From positions 62,001 through 126,000 of the forward strand of contig NZ_JAAIWM010000003.1 in the NCBI RefSeq assembly GCF_011008845.1: 64,000 nt of DNA. The letters run 5' to 3'. The translations under genes were made by a program, and so were the position numbers. This stretch comes from Bacillus mesophilus. Its GTDB lineage: Bacteria > Bacillota > Bacilli > Bacillales > SA4. The notes under the pieces were generated by a model. It was not told the origin of the DNA, did not search any database, and worked only from the letters and a program-made list of their open reading frames with translations. Of the stretch, positions 28,039 through 37,193 are shown piece by piece. Every line of letters starts with the position of its first letter. The first letter of the stretch is position 1.

Positions 28039-29731
28039 CCTGTTCCAGTTTTTCGATTTCCTGCGCCTTTAAGATTCGGCGTAAGATTTTGCCGCTGATT
28101 GGTGTTTTAGGCAGTTCTTCTAGTACCTCTATTTCTCTTGGCATAGCATGGGCAGCAAGCTTGAAACGGACAAATGTTTGAATATCCTTTAAAAGCTCCT
28201 CTGATTCTGTGTAGGCATCTGTTAATACGATGAATGCCTTCACAATTTCTCCGCGAAGTGGATCTGGTTTCCCAATGACTCCAGCCTCTACAACGGCAGG
28301 GTGCTCGATTAACTTGCTCTCGACTTCGAATGGTCCAATTCTTTCCCCGGAAGAATTAATCATATCGTCATTTCTTCCTTGAAAGAATACATAGCCTTCC
28401 TCATCCATTCGAGCCAAATCTCCTGACACATACCAATCATTAATAAAGTACGATTGATACTTTTCTTCATTCTTCCATATTTCCTTCATCATCGAAGGCC
28501 AACCTTTTTTTATAGCGAGTAGACCAAACTCTCCCCGCTTCACTTCATTGCCTTCTAAATCAATAATCCCAGCAGTGATTCCCGGTAATGCTCTTCCCAT
28601 TGAACCAGGTTTAATGGCTGCGGTTGGAAGGTTAACGATCAGTTGTGCACCTGTTTCTGTCATCCACCATGTATCATGGATTCTAATGTTAAACGCATCA
28701 AGTCCCCATGTAATCACCTCAGGATTTAATGGCTCACCAACACTCAATATATGTCTTAATGATGAAAGATTAAAATTTTTAATCTTGTCAGTATCATTCA
28801 TTAATAAACGAAATGCTGTAGGTGCACTGTACCAAACAGTTACACCCGTGTCTTCGATTGCTTGGAACCACTCATCAGCCTTAAAGCGACCACCATGAAC
28901 CACTACTGTTGTTCTATTTAACCAAGGAGCAAAGATTCCATACGAACTTCCCGTTACCCAGCCAGGATGTGCGGTACACCAATAGACATCATCTTCCCGT
29001 AAATCTAATACCCATTTTCCAGTTTGAAACTGTTGAATCATGACTCGGTGCGCGTGTAATACCCCTTTTGGCTTTCCAGTCGACCCAGATGTGTAATGAA
29101 TAATCATTCCATCATTCAGACCTACCCATTGCACTGCCTCACCTTCAAAAGAAGTTTCTTTTAAAAGCCTTGGGATTGATTGTGCAATTGGATGATCCAA
29201 ATCATCTGTTATATAAATAGAGTGAAGCTCTGGGAGTTTATCTACAGGAACACGTTCAAGAAGCTCTGCATTCGTTAAAAGCACTGATGCCTCACAATCA
29301 TACATTCTGTCATAAATAGCATCTTCCATAAACGCTTCAAACAACGGCCCTACAATAGCTCCTACCTTAATAACCGCTAGTATGGCAATATAACCTTCCT
29401 GATTTTTAGGTAAAAAAGTAAACACTCTGTCTCCCTTTTTTACCCCTTGAGATTTGAGCAAGTGGGCCCATTCATCTGTTCTTCTCTTTAACTCTGAGAA
29501 AGTTAAGCTTTCCTTCGTTGTTCCATTTATATAAACGAGAGCTTCTTTCTCTCCATACCCATCTTCTACATGTCGATCAATACATTCATAGGCCATATTA
29601 ACTTTGTCTGTTTTGAACCAACTAAAATGAGGATGGACAGAATCCCACTTAAACTGCTCATAAGTCTCTTCGTATTTCTCTAAATTATGAATACCTTTTC
29701 TAGGGTGTAAAATAGGGTTAGATTGACTCAT
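28013..29731 (-). CDS. AMP-forming acyl-CoA ligase, AcsA-like
   Basis: This 572-residue adenylate-forming enzyme is close to acetyl-CoA synthetase AcsA of Bacillus. Motifs include TSGSTGKPKG (phosphate loop), WYSAPTAFR, HDTWWMTETGAQ with the Trp that limits the acyl pocket to short chains, YVSGDLARMDEEGY and PISGKILRR with the catalytic Lys. It differs from AcsA in reading KTPISGK for KTRSGK. It is the last gene of a SAM-riboswitch operon with an ABC importer and a MetY fusion, 8 bp after the ATPase gene. The substrate may thus be a short, possibly sulfur-containing carboxylate rather than acetate. The last residues (QGDRYHVPL) come from an inverted repeat. Confidence 0.88.
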   Translation of the reverse strand: MSQSNPILHPRKGIHNLEKYEETYEQFKWDSVHPHFSWFKTDKVNMAYECIDRHVEDGYGEKEALVYINGTTKESLTFSELKRRTDEWAHLLKSQGVKKGDRVFTFLPKNQEGYIAILAVIKVGAIVGPLFEAFMEDAIYDRMYDCEASVLLTNAELLERVPVDKLPELHSIYITDDLDHPIAQSIPRLLKETSFEGEAVQWVGLNDGMIIHYTSGSTGKPKGVLHAHRVMIQQFQTGKWVLDLREDDVYWCTAHPGWVTGSSYGIFAPWLNRTTVVVHGGRFKADEWFQAIEDTGVTVWYSAPTAFRLLMNDTDKIKNFNLSSLRHILSVGEPLNPEVITWGLDAFNIRIHDTWWMTETGAQLIVNLPTAAIKPGSMGRALPGITAGIIDLEGNEVKRGEFGLLAIKKGWPSMMKEIWKNEEKYQSYFINDWYVSGDLARMDEEGYVFFQGRNDDMINSSGERIGPFEVESKLIEHPAVVEAGVIGKPDPLRGEIVKAFIVLTDAYTESEELLKDIQTFVRFKLAAHAMPREIEVLEELPKTPISGKILRRILKAQEIEKLEQGDRYHVPL

Positions 29732-29739
29732 GGAAAGTA

Positions 29740-30474
29740 TTACTCCTTTGCTTTTTCTAAATTTAATAAAGAAAGAATATAGTTCTTTTGCTTAGCTAAA
29801 TCTTCATCACCTCTTGAACGAGGTCTCTGTTTATTCACAGTAATTTCCTCACATAACTCTCCAGGCTGCCCACGAAAAATTAGAATACGATCGCACAAGT
29901 AAAGGGCCTCATCAATATCGTGAGTTACAACTAACATCGTTGCCTTTTTTTGCTCCCATACCTCTAAAAGAAGGTCCTGAAGCTGCATTTTTGTAAAAGC
30001 ATCGAGTGCACTAAACGGCTCATCTAACAGTAAAATTTGTGGGGAAGTTATTAACGCTCTTGCTATTGCAACACGCTGTGCCATTCCTCCAGATAGTTCC
30101 TTCGGATATTGCTGTTCGAATCCTTTTAATCCAACCTGTTCAAGAATTGTCAAAGCGTTCGTTTCATTTCCGGCCCGGTCTTTCACGCCAAACAAGACGT
30201 TTTCAAGGACTGTTAGCCACGGCATGAGCCTTGGTTCTTGAAACATAAAGCCAATATTTTCGTTATGATCTCTCGCTTGTTTATTTTCAACTAGAATACT
30301 ACCTTCATAGCTTGAATCAAGACCAGAAATCGTACGTAGTAGCGTACTTTTACCACAGCCACTTGTGCCAATTAGACCGATAATCTCACCGTTTTTGGCT
30401 GAGAAGCTGATATCACGAAACGCTACATTTCCATTTTCAAATTTTCTTGTTGCTCTCTCCACTGTTAAAACCAT
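29740..30474 (-). CDS. Sulfonate/taurine-type ABC transporter ATPase
   Basis: This 244-residue ATPase of the SsuB/TauB/NrtD subfamily has Walker A GTSGCGKST, signature LSGGMAQRVAI, Walker B ILLLDEPFSALD and MLVVTHDIDEALYL. The start is ATG at 30474, 6 nt after GGCGGTG; a GTG at 30483 overlaps that site. It is followed after 8 bp by the acyl-CoA ligase gene and preceded by the permease gene. The subfamily imports sulfonates, taurine, nitrate or thiamine precursors; operon context favours an organosulfur compound. Confidence 0.9.
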   Translation of the reverse strand: MVLTVERATRKFENGNVAFRDISFSAKNGEIIGLIGTSGCGKSTLLRTISGLDSSYEGSILVENKQARDHNENIGFMFQEPRLMPWLTVLENVLFGVKDRAGNETNALTILEQVGLKGFEQQYPKELSGGMAQRVAIARALITSPQILLLDEPFSALDAFTKMQLQDLLLEVWEQKKATMLVVTHDIDEALYLCDRILIFRGQPGELCEEITVNKQRPRSRGDEDLAKQKNYILSLLNLEKAKE

Positions 30475-30500
30475 TTGGATCACCGCCTTTATTTCTACTA

Positions 30501-31355
30501 TTACTTCCCACCTGAGCTAGACAAACTATCCTGCCAATGTAAGGCTTTGTTTTCAACCGCTTTTAAAATCGCATCAGAAATTTTCCCAAGGATGGCAAAA
30601 AGAATAATACTTGCAATGATAATATCAGGTGAGCTCATATTTTGACCGAAAACTAGTAAGTAGCCTAGTCCTTTACTTGCTCCCATTAGCTCAGCTGCTA
30701 CAACAAACATCCACCCTAACCCTAATCCACTTCGTATTCCAACTAAAAAGGAAGGAAGTGATGCAGGCAAAATGATTCTTTTAATTAACTGGTAGGTAGA
30801 GAAGCCGTAAATTTTCCCTACCTCAATTAATTTGCGATCTACCCCTTTTACACCACTTACAATGTTCAAATAAACAGGGAAAAACACACCGATTGCAATA
30901 AGAGTAACCTTAGAAACCTCTCCAATACCTAGCCACAAAAGAAACAATGGTACCCACGCAAGTGATGGAATCGAACGAAAAGCCTGCAACAGCGGATCGA
31001 TTAGTTTTTCTGCTAGTTTAAAGAATCCAACCACTGATCCTAGTAGTACAGCAATCGCTGTACCTGCAAAGAATCCAATAAACACTCGGTATAAGGTAAT
31101 CCCAGAATGACTCCACAAGCTACCATCCTGTAGCATCGAATATATCTTTTGTAGAATAATAGACGGTGCAGGTAGCTGGTGTACAGGAAACACTCCAGTT
31201 CTACTGAGTACTTCCCATACCGCTATCAAAATGATTGGTAGAATGCTGCTAATTGCAATATCACTTGCTGATAAAGCTATTTTTTTGTATGGCAACGAAA
31301 TTCGAAAGGCCTTTGGAATTGGTTTTAATGTACTGCTTTCAGATCGGTGTGACAT
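30501..31355 (-). CDS. Sulfonate/taurine-type ABC transporter permease
   Basis: This 284-residue SsuC/TauC-like permease has about six helices and an EAA-type loop near IEVGKIYGFSTYQLIKRIILPASLPSFLVG. The basic N-terminus (RSESSTLKPIPKAFRI) precedes the first helix at about residue 30. The ATG at 31355 follows GGGGG. It is the third gene in the MetY-SBP-permease-ATPase-ligase operon, with 16-17 bp gaps on both sides. Confidence 0.9.
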   Translation of the reverse strand: MSHRSESSTLKPIPKAFRISLPYKKIALSASDIAISSILPIILIAVWEVLSRTGVFPVHQLPAPSIILQKIYSMLQDGSLWSHSGITLYRVFIGFFAGTAIAVLLGSVVGFFKLAEKLIDPLLQAFRSIPSLAWVPLFLLWLGIGEVSKVTLIAIGVFFPVYLNIVSGVKGVDRKLIEVGKIYGFSTYQLIKRIILPASLPSFLVGIRSGLGLGWMFVVAAELMGASKGLGYLLVFGQNMSSPDIIIASIILFAILGKISDAILKAVENKALHWQDSLSSSGGK

Positions 31356-31371
31356 TGATAAAACCCCCTAC

Positions 31372-32391
31372 TTACTTAATTACTTTTTCTGCAAATGAAG
31401 GTTGAATCAGATCATTTGCTAGTTTTTCTAAATCTGCACCAGCGTCGATTACCCCACCATTTTGAAGTACTTTACCAGCTTCAATTAATGCATTAATCTG
31501 TGTTTCTCCTGGAACTGGACTAGAAAAATCATTTCTTGAAATTTGCAACTTTGCAACTTCCTCATCTAATTGTGCTTGTGTCGCTAAAATAGTAGCTGCC
31601 TCTTCTTCATTTTCAACGGCCCATGTTCTTGCCTTTTCATACAGCTCAATAACCTTTTCTACATATTGTGGATATTGCTCTGCAAACTCTGAGCGTACAT
31701 TTAACGTTCCATACGTATTAAAATCAGGATTACGATAGATATAGCTAGTTCCTTCTGTTACTTCAAGCTTTGCCATATGTGGATCAAGCCCAGCCCATGC
31801 ATCAACATCACCAGAAACTAGTGCAGAAGCACCGTCACCATGCTGTAGGTTTACAATTTCAACATCTGAACTACTTAAACCAGCCTCATCTAGGGCACGT
31901 AGTAGGAAAATATATGGATCTGTACCTAATGTAGCTGCTACCTTTTTCCCCTTTAGGTCAGCCACAGACTTAATCGTTGTATCACCAGGTCCAACAAGTG
32001 CTGTCCATTCTGGCTTTGAGTAAATATAGACCGTTTCAATAGGAGAAGCTTTTGATTTTGCAATTAATGCCGCAGCACCCGCTGTTGAGCCAAAATCAAC
32101 ACTATCACTGTTAAGGAACTCTAACGCCTTGTTGCTTCCTAAGCTTTGAACCCATTCAACTTCAATACCCTCTGCTTCAAAAGCTTCTTCAACCCAGCCT
32201 TTTTCTTTTAACACTAGACTAGTAGGTGAATAGAATGCGTAGTCCAAGCGGATTTTTTCTGGTTTAGCGGCCTCTGCATTACCAGATACCTCAGTATTAT
32301 TTGATGTTGTATTGCTTCCGCAAGCACTTAGTAAACCCATAGAAATAGTAAGGATTAATGTTAAAAGGATACCGTACTTTTTATTTTTCAT
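31372..32391 (-). CDS. Sulfonate-type substrate-binding lipoprotein
   Basis: This 339-residue SsuA/TauA-like lipoprotein has a signal ending LSACG with the lipidated Cys at 24, then a Thr/Asn-rich linker and the binding domain. Typical segments are LDYAFYSPTSLVLKEKGW, VEWVQSLGSNKALEFLNSDSVDFGSTAGAAALIAKS and LKGKKVAATLGTDPYIFLLRAL. The ligand is probably a small organosulfur or sulfonate anion, inferred from family and SAM riboswitch control. The ATG at 32391 follows AGGAGAG. Confidence 0.9.
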   Translation of the reverse strand: MKNKKYGILLTLILTISMGLLSACGSNTTSNNTEVSGNAEAAKPEKIRLDYAFYSPTSLVLKEKGWVEEAFEAEGIEVEWVQSLGSNKALEFLNSDSVDFGSTAGAAALIAKSKASPIETVYIYSKPEWTALVGPGDTTIKSVADLKGKKVAATLGTDPYIFLLRALDEAGLSSSDVEIVNLQHGDGASALVSGDVDAWAGLDPHMAKLEVTEGTSYIYRNPDFNTYGTLNVRSEFAEQYPQYVEKVIELYEKARTWAVENEEEAATILATQAQLDEEVAKLQISRNDFSSPVPGETQINALIEAGKVLQNGGVIDAGADLEKLANDLIQPSFAEKVIK

Positions 32392-32473
32392 TTTTTTTAC
32401 TCTCCTTAGTTAGGGAGCCTTCTGTAGATGAAGACTCCGATTAGTTGGGTTTTGTTAAAACTTGTTGTTGATT

Positions 32474-34261
32474 TTATATTTCACAAGCATAAGTAGAAAT
32501 GGAACCTCTTAAACGTTGTGCCTCTTTATAGGTGCAACGATTATAAACGACTTCTAAGCCTGCTTCCTTTGCAATTTCAACAGCTTCTTCAGAAATAACT
32601 CCCTCTTGTAGCCAGAAGATACCTGGTCTAACTACTGCTGCTTCCTTCGCTAATTCGACCGCTGCATCTGAACTTCTAAAGATCTGCACGATATCAATTT
32701 GATTTGGCACTGAGCTTAAGTCTGGATAAGCCTTCTCGCCTAGTACTTCGGTTTCGTTAGGGTTTACCGGGATAATGCGATAGCCAAGTCTCTTCATCTT
32801 GAACGCCAGTCTGTGACTTGGTCTAGCCGGATTACTGCTAAGCCCAACAATCGCTACGTTTTTCGTTCTTGTTTGTTCCACACCATCTACTACTACTGTT
32901 TCTGTCGCGGACCCTAGTGCCTTTTTAATAACTCCCTCATCATTAATGACAATCTCTTTTTCTCCGCCATTAGAAACTCCAGTGGCTTTAATTAAGGCCT
33001 GGTTTAAGTCATTTGTTAAGTCACGAACTGATTCAAGTCCCACTGACAAACGAACAAGCTCTTCTGAAACCCCAGTCGCCTTTAACTGCTCACCTGTAAG
33101 CTGTTGGTGAGTAGTAGAAGCAGGATGAATCACTAATGAACGAGCATCTCCAACATTGGCAAGATGTGACCATAATGATAAGGAATCGATAAACGTTTTA
33201 CCCGACTCTCTACCACCTTTTATACCGAATACAACAACCGCACCATCGCCACCAGTTAAGTATTTTTTCGCTAGGTGGTGTGTTGGGTGAGTTTCTAGAC
33301 CAGGATATGTCACCCAATCTACTGCCGGATGATTTGCTAAGTAATCAGCTACCAATCTAGCATTTTCAGTATGTTTTTCCATTCTTAATTGCAATGTCTC
33401 TAGTCCTTGTAAAAGTAAGAAAGCGTTGAAAGGACTTAAGCAAGATCCAAAGTCTCTTAATAACTGAACGCGAAGCTTTGTAATAAAGGCTAATGTTCCA
33501 AAATCTACTGCATAACGAATACCGTTATAACTTGGATCTGGCTCTGTAAAGCCAGGGAACTTTTCGCTATTCCAGTTGAAACGTCCACCATCAACTACGA
33601 TCCCTCCGATTGAAGTACCATGTCCACCGATCCACTTTGTAGCAGAATGAACGACAATGTCCGCTCCCCACTTAATTGGCTTACAAAGTGAGGGGGATGC
33701 AAACGTACTATCAACTACTAAAGGAATTCCAGCTTCATGAGCTACCTTTGCAACAGCTTCAATATCTAATACCTGTAGACTCGGATTCCCAATCGTTTCA
33801 GCAAAGACTGCCTTCGTTTTAGGTGTAATGGCTTTTCTAAAATTCTCTGGATCTGATGAATCTACAAAAATCACTTTAATTCCGTACCTAGGAAAAGTTG
33901 AAGCAAATAAGTTATATGTTCCGCCATATAGGTTAGTAGCTGCGACAATTTCATCTCCAGCGTGTGCAAGATTCATCAGTGCTAAAGAGATGGCTGCCTG
34001 ACCTGAAGAGGTTGCTACCGCTGCAACACCTTCTTCTAGAAGGGCAATTCTCTTTTCCAATACATCTACGGTTGGATTTCCGATACGAGAGTAAATGTTA
34101 CCTGGCTCATCTAAAGCAAATAAACGTTGTGCATGCTCGGTACTATGAAAAACATAGGAAGAAGTTTGATAGATTGGTACCGCACGCGAACCTGTAGTTG
34201 GATCTGGCGCATGACCTCCGTGTAGTAATAATGTTTCTAAATCATAAGAATGGTTTGTCAT
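32474..34261 (-). CDS. metY: O-acetylhomoserine sulfhydrylase fused to a CoA-binding domain
   Basis: This 595-residue fusion has two domains. Residues about 1-428 form an O-acetylhomoserine (thiol)-lyase of the Cys/Met metabolism PLP family, with [15 protein letters not shown], Asp184 in VVDSTF and the PLP Lys209 in [11 protein letters not shown]. After a linker (about 429-460), residues about 462-590 form a CoA-binding Rossmann domain of the YneT/YccU type ([55 protein letters not shown]). MetY enzymes normally stop near residue 430. It makes homocysteine from sulfide and the product of the adjacent MetX. The start is ATG at 34261; GTG at 34270 overlaps the AAAGGAG. A SAM-I riboswitch lies upstream. 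Confidence 0.93.
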   Translation of the reverse strand: MTNHSYDLETLLLHGGHAPDPTTGSRAVPIYQTSSYVFHSTEHAQRLFALDEPGNIYSRIGNPTVDVLEKRIALLEEGVAAVATSSGQAAISLALMNLAHAGDEIVAATNLYGGTYNLFASTFPRYGIKVIFVDSSDPENFRKAITPKTKAVFAETIGNPSLQVLDIEAVAKVAHEAGIPLVVDSTFASPSLCKPIKWGADIVVHSATKWIGGHGTSIGGIVVDGGRFNWNSEKFPGFTEPDPSYNGIRYAVDFGTLAFITKLRVQLLRDFGSCLSPFNAFLLLQGLETLQLRMEKHTENARLVADYLANHPAVDWVTYPGLETHPTHHLAKKYLTGGDGAVVVFGIKGGRESGKTFIDSLSLWSHLANVGDARSLVIHPASTTHQQLTGEQLKATGVSEELVRLSVGLESVRDLTNDLNQALIKATGVSNGGEKEIVINDEGVIKKALGSATETVVVDGVEQTRTKNVAIVGLSSNPARPSHRLAFKMKRLGYRIIPVNPNETEVLGEKAYPDLSSVPNQIDIVQIFRSSDAAVELAKEAAVVRPGIFWLQEGVISEEAVEIAKEAGLEVVYNRCTYKEAQRLRGSISTYACEI

Positions 34262-34293
34262 TTTAAACACTCCTTTGGTTTGGTTTTAGATAT

Positions 34294-34428
34294 AAAAAAA
34301 ACACCCTATGTAAGAAGAGGATGCTTAACCCTCTTCTTATCTCTCAGATCTTTCTTCTGCTGGAATTAGCACCTGTAACGGTTGCCGGGTTTCATTGGGC
34401 CAGTCCCTCCACCTCTCTTGATAAGAAG
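34294..34428 (-). ncRNA. SAM-I riboswitch (S-box) of the metY operon
   Basis: On the minus strand the leader shows TCTTATCAAGAGAGGTGGAGGGACTGGCCC, in parts GGTGGAGGGAC and GAAACCCGGCAACC, GTGCTAATTCCAGCAG and GAGAGATAAGA closing P1. The terminator arms AAGAAGAGG / CCTCTTCTT are followed, after about ten bases, by eight T (34294-34301). It starts directly at the stop codon of hom (34430), so it can also attenuate read-through from metX-hom. Confidence 0.93.
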
Positions 34429-34429
34429 A

Positions 34430-35746
34430 TTATTTAATTGTTAGTTTTACTGGACTCTCAACCGTGATATTTTCAAGCGTTAAACCTGTTCCAGATACGG
34501 GGTAAAACCTCAATGTATCCTGTTTAAGTTGCTGAAGAAATAATAGGACATTCTCTTCCTTACCTTGTAGGAAATCTCCAACAATATAGCCATCTTCAGT
34601 CTTGAGTAACTCTCGCTGTATTAATTTGACGTTATAGTCTTCTAGTTTGCTAGTTATTGAGTAGTTGTTCTTTAAATCCTCTGAATTTAATGCTTCACTA
34701 ACGGCAACCCATAAGGATAAAGGCTGTTCACCTTCTGCCAACAGTTCCACGTGGTTTGATGATCTTTTAAAATCTAAATCTTGATTACCTTGTTGCTTTA
34801 TATAGACTAAATCTTCTATCATGGCACTAGCTGTCGCTTTGGAACCTGCTCCAGGTCCCTGTAAAAGAATCGTCCCAACTAAATCTGTTGTAATAACAAT
34901 CCCATTATCCACTCCCTCAACATTATAAAGTGGGTGACTGGCAGAAACGAAAACTGGTTTTACTTCGGCTACTATTTCCGTATGACTCTTTTGAAGTGAA
35001 GCAACTAGTTTTAACCGAAGTCCTAGCTTTTCACCTACAATTAAATCCTGTAAGGAAACACGATTTACTCCTTGTTTCTCAACCAGTTCCCAATCAGGCT
35101 GTTGTTGATGAACGAGATCACTTAAAATCATTAATTTATAAAAGGCGTCAGTTCCTAATATATCGTTATTGGGATTTGCTTCAGCATACCCTAGTGCTTG
35201 TGCTTCTATTAGAACATCATCAAAGTCTGCTTTCTCCTTGCGCATCTTTGTTAAGATATAGTTACTTGTTCCATTCAGAATGGCCTCAAGTTTTGTAATC
35301 CCATTAATCTGAAGCAATTGAATAATCGTTCGTAGTAATGGTATACCACCAGCCACCGCTGCTTCAAAAGCGAGAATACGATCATGTTTCTTCGCAAGAC
35401 TTGAAAGCTCTTTACCTTTATGAGCTAATAACTCTTTATTTGCACTAATAACATGACAGCCTTTTTCTAAAAAGCTTTTTATATAAGAATGAGCAGGTTC
35501 AATTCCTACTATTGCTTCAAAAACGATATCAATCTCTTCTATTGCTAGAAGTTCACTAACCTCAGTAGTCACCTTAACCGCCGAATGAATGTCTCTAGTT
35601 TTCATTGCGTTTTTAACTAGTACACCAACAACCTCTACCTCGGTTCCCGTTGCTTGAATTAGTTTTTCTCGATGAGATTCAATACTCTCATATACACCTT
35701 GACCAACCGTACCTAATCCCAGCAATACTACCTTAATTGATTTCAC
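34430..35746 (-). CDS. hom: Homoserine dehydrogenase (methionine-branch copy)
   Basis: This 438-residue enzyme reduces aspartate semialdehyde to homoserine. The N-terminal Rossmann domain has VVLLGLGTVGQGVYE; the catalytic domain has ANKELLAHKG, AAVAGGIPLLR, LNGTSNYILTKM and GYAEANPNNDILGTDAFYK; a C-terminal extension from about residue 345 occupies the position of the ACT regulatory domain. The start GTG at 35746 overlaps the end of metX by 14 bp. Coupling to metX under a SAM riboswitch marks it as a methionine-dedicated paralogue, distinct from the hom-thrCB copy expected elsewhere. Confidence 0.93.
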   Translation of the reverse strand: MKSIKVVLLGLGTVGQGVYESIESHREKLIQATGTEVEVVGVLVKNAMKTRDIHSAVKVTTEVSELLAIEEIDIVFEAIVGIEPAHSYIKSFLEKGCHVISANKELLAHKGKELSSLAKKHDRILAFEAAVAGGIPLLRTIIQLLQINGITKLEAILNGTSNYILTKMRKEKADFDDVLIEAQALGYAEANPNNDILGTDAFYKLMILSDLVHQQQPDWELVEKQGVNRVSLQDLIVGEKLGLRLKLVASLQKSHTEIVAEVKPVFVSASHPLYNVEGVDNGIVITTDLVGTILLQGPGAGSKATASAMIEDLVYIKQQGNQDLDFKRSSNHVELLAEGEQPLSLWVAVSEALNSEDLKNNYSITSKLEDYNVKLIQRELLKTEDGYIVGDFLQGKEENVLLFLQQLKQDTLRFYPVSGTGLTLENITVESPVKLTIK

Positions 35747-36821
35747 AGTCTAAGCCCTCCTCTACTAGGTGTCCCCATTTGTCAAATTCAACTAAAAACC
35801 CATCATGGCCAAACACAGTGGACACTTCATGATGCTTTGAGGATGAATGATACTTCTTATGTTCATTAACTACTTCCTCTAAAAATTCTGTAGGATAGAT
35901 GATGTCTCCCTTATAACTAATTGCAATAATTTTGGCTTCTATTAAAGCTATTGCCCGTTTCCAATCTCCACGGTTTCGACCTAAATCGTGGTGATCCATT
36001 ACCTTTAATAGATAGAGATAACTATTGGCATCAAATCTATTTAAAAACTTCTCACCCTGATACGTTAAGTACGAATCAACCTGATAGGACTTTTCTTGGT
36101 GATGTTCACCAAAGCCTTCTCGTGCTTCTCTAGAAAATCTGGAATTAAATAATTCAGGTGAGCGATAGGAGATCATTCCAATCATCCTTGCAATACTTAG
36201 CCCGAATTCTGGATTTTTATCATATTCACCATTTTTCCAGTTTGGATCATTGGTAATTGCGTATCTGGCTATAGAGTTATAGGCCATTCCAAAATCACTT
36301 AAATAAGGTGAGGTTGCTAGTGGAAATAATAGCTTTGAGAAATTAGGATATAGCACGCCCCATTCTAGCACTTGCATTCCCCCTAGAGATCCCCCAATTA
36401 TCGCGTGAACTTGCTGTATCCCCATTTGGTTTAGGGCAAGATACTGACTTTTGACAATATCTCTTACCGAAACAAATGGAAAGTTCGCGCGATAAGGGTG
36501 CCCTTTTGGATTGAGATTTAAAGGACCAGTTGTTCCATTACAACCACCTAGGACATTCATCGTAATGACCTGCCATTTAGCTGTGTCAATATTCTTCCCT
36601 TCTCCTATTAAGCCCGACCACCATCCAGGGTGATCTTCTGTACCGACCGTAAATTGATTTCCAGTTAATGCATGGCATACGACTATGACAGGAGCGGATT
36701 TAGGTCCAACTCTCTCGAAAGCTATTTGAACATCAGGAATTGTAATGCCTAGTTCAGTTGTAAATGCTCCTAGTTGAATCTTGCCATGCTCCGTATAAAC
36801 TTCTTCCCTCACGTTAGGCAT
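35733..36821 (-). CDS. metX: Homoserine O-acetyltransferase
   Basis: This 362-residue alpha/beta hydrolase transfers an acetyl group to homoserine to make the MetY substrate. It contains HALTGNQF, the oxyanion segment NVLGGCNGTTGP, nucleophile elbow GGSLGGMQVLEWG (Ser about 148), and the C-terminal Asp and His of the triad in ISYKGDIIYP and FGHDGFLVE. The ATG at 36821 follows GAAAGGAGG. It is first in the metX-hom operon behind a SAM-I riboswitch. Acyl specificity (acetyl or succinyl) cannot be fixed by eye. Confidence 0.93.
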   Translation of the reverse strand: MPNVREEVYTEHGKIQLGAFTTELGITIPDVQIAFERVGPKSAPVIVVCHALTGNQFTVGTEDHPGWWSGLIGEGKNIDTAKWQVITMNVLGGCNGTTGPLNLNPKGHPYRANFPFVSVRDIVKSQYLALNQMGIQQVHAIIGGSLGGMQVLEWGVLYPNFSKLLFPLATSPYLSDFGMAYNSIARYAITNDPNWKNGEYDKNPEFGLSIARMIGMISYRSPELFNSRFSREAREGFGEHHQEKSYQVDSYLTYQGEKFLNRFDANSYLYLLKVMDHHDLGRNRGDWKRAIALIEAKIIAISYKGDIIYPTEFLEEVVNEHKKYHSSSKHHEVSTVFGHDGFLVEFDKWGHLVEEGLDCEIN

Positions 36822-36883
36822 TAAATCCTCCTTTCAAGTAAGTAATGCTTTTATTTTTTTGACCTTTTCCAGTTTCACTACAT

Positions 36884-37041
36884 GAAAAAACCCTCTTCAA
36901 TAAGAAGAGGGTGAATACCTAAATTCATCTCTTCTTATCTGTCAGAGCAATAAATGCTCCGCAGGAATTGGCACCGTGTTTACTTAAAAACCGGTTGCCG
37001 GGTATCATAGGGCCAGCCCCTCCACCTCTCTGGATAAGAAA
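36884..37041 (-). ncRNA. SAM-I riboswitch (S-box) of metX-hom
   Basis: The minus strand shows TTATCCAGAGAGGTGGAGGGG, GGCCC, GATACCCGGCAACCGG, GTGCCAATTCCTGCGGAGC and CAGATAAGAAGAG, then the terminator stem ACCCTCTTC / GAAGAGGG (36891-36912) with six T. The invariant GAAACCCGGC reads GATACCCGGC here, a small deviation in the core. It controls metX and hom in response to SAM. Confidence 0.92.
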
Positions 37042-37193
37042 AATTCTTTATTCAATTAACGCTTTAACTTACAAGTTAAATTTGATTCTGTGAAGAATAT
37101 AACACAGGGAAAATATAACTGTCAAACAATTTTTACTAATTAGTTTATAGTAAATATTTAATACAATAGTAATCTTACGTGATAATAAGCCAA

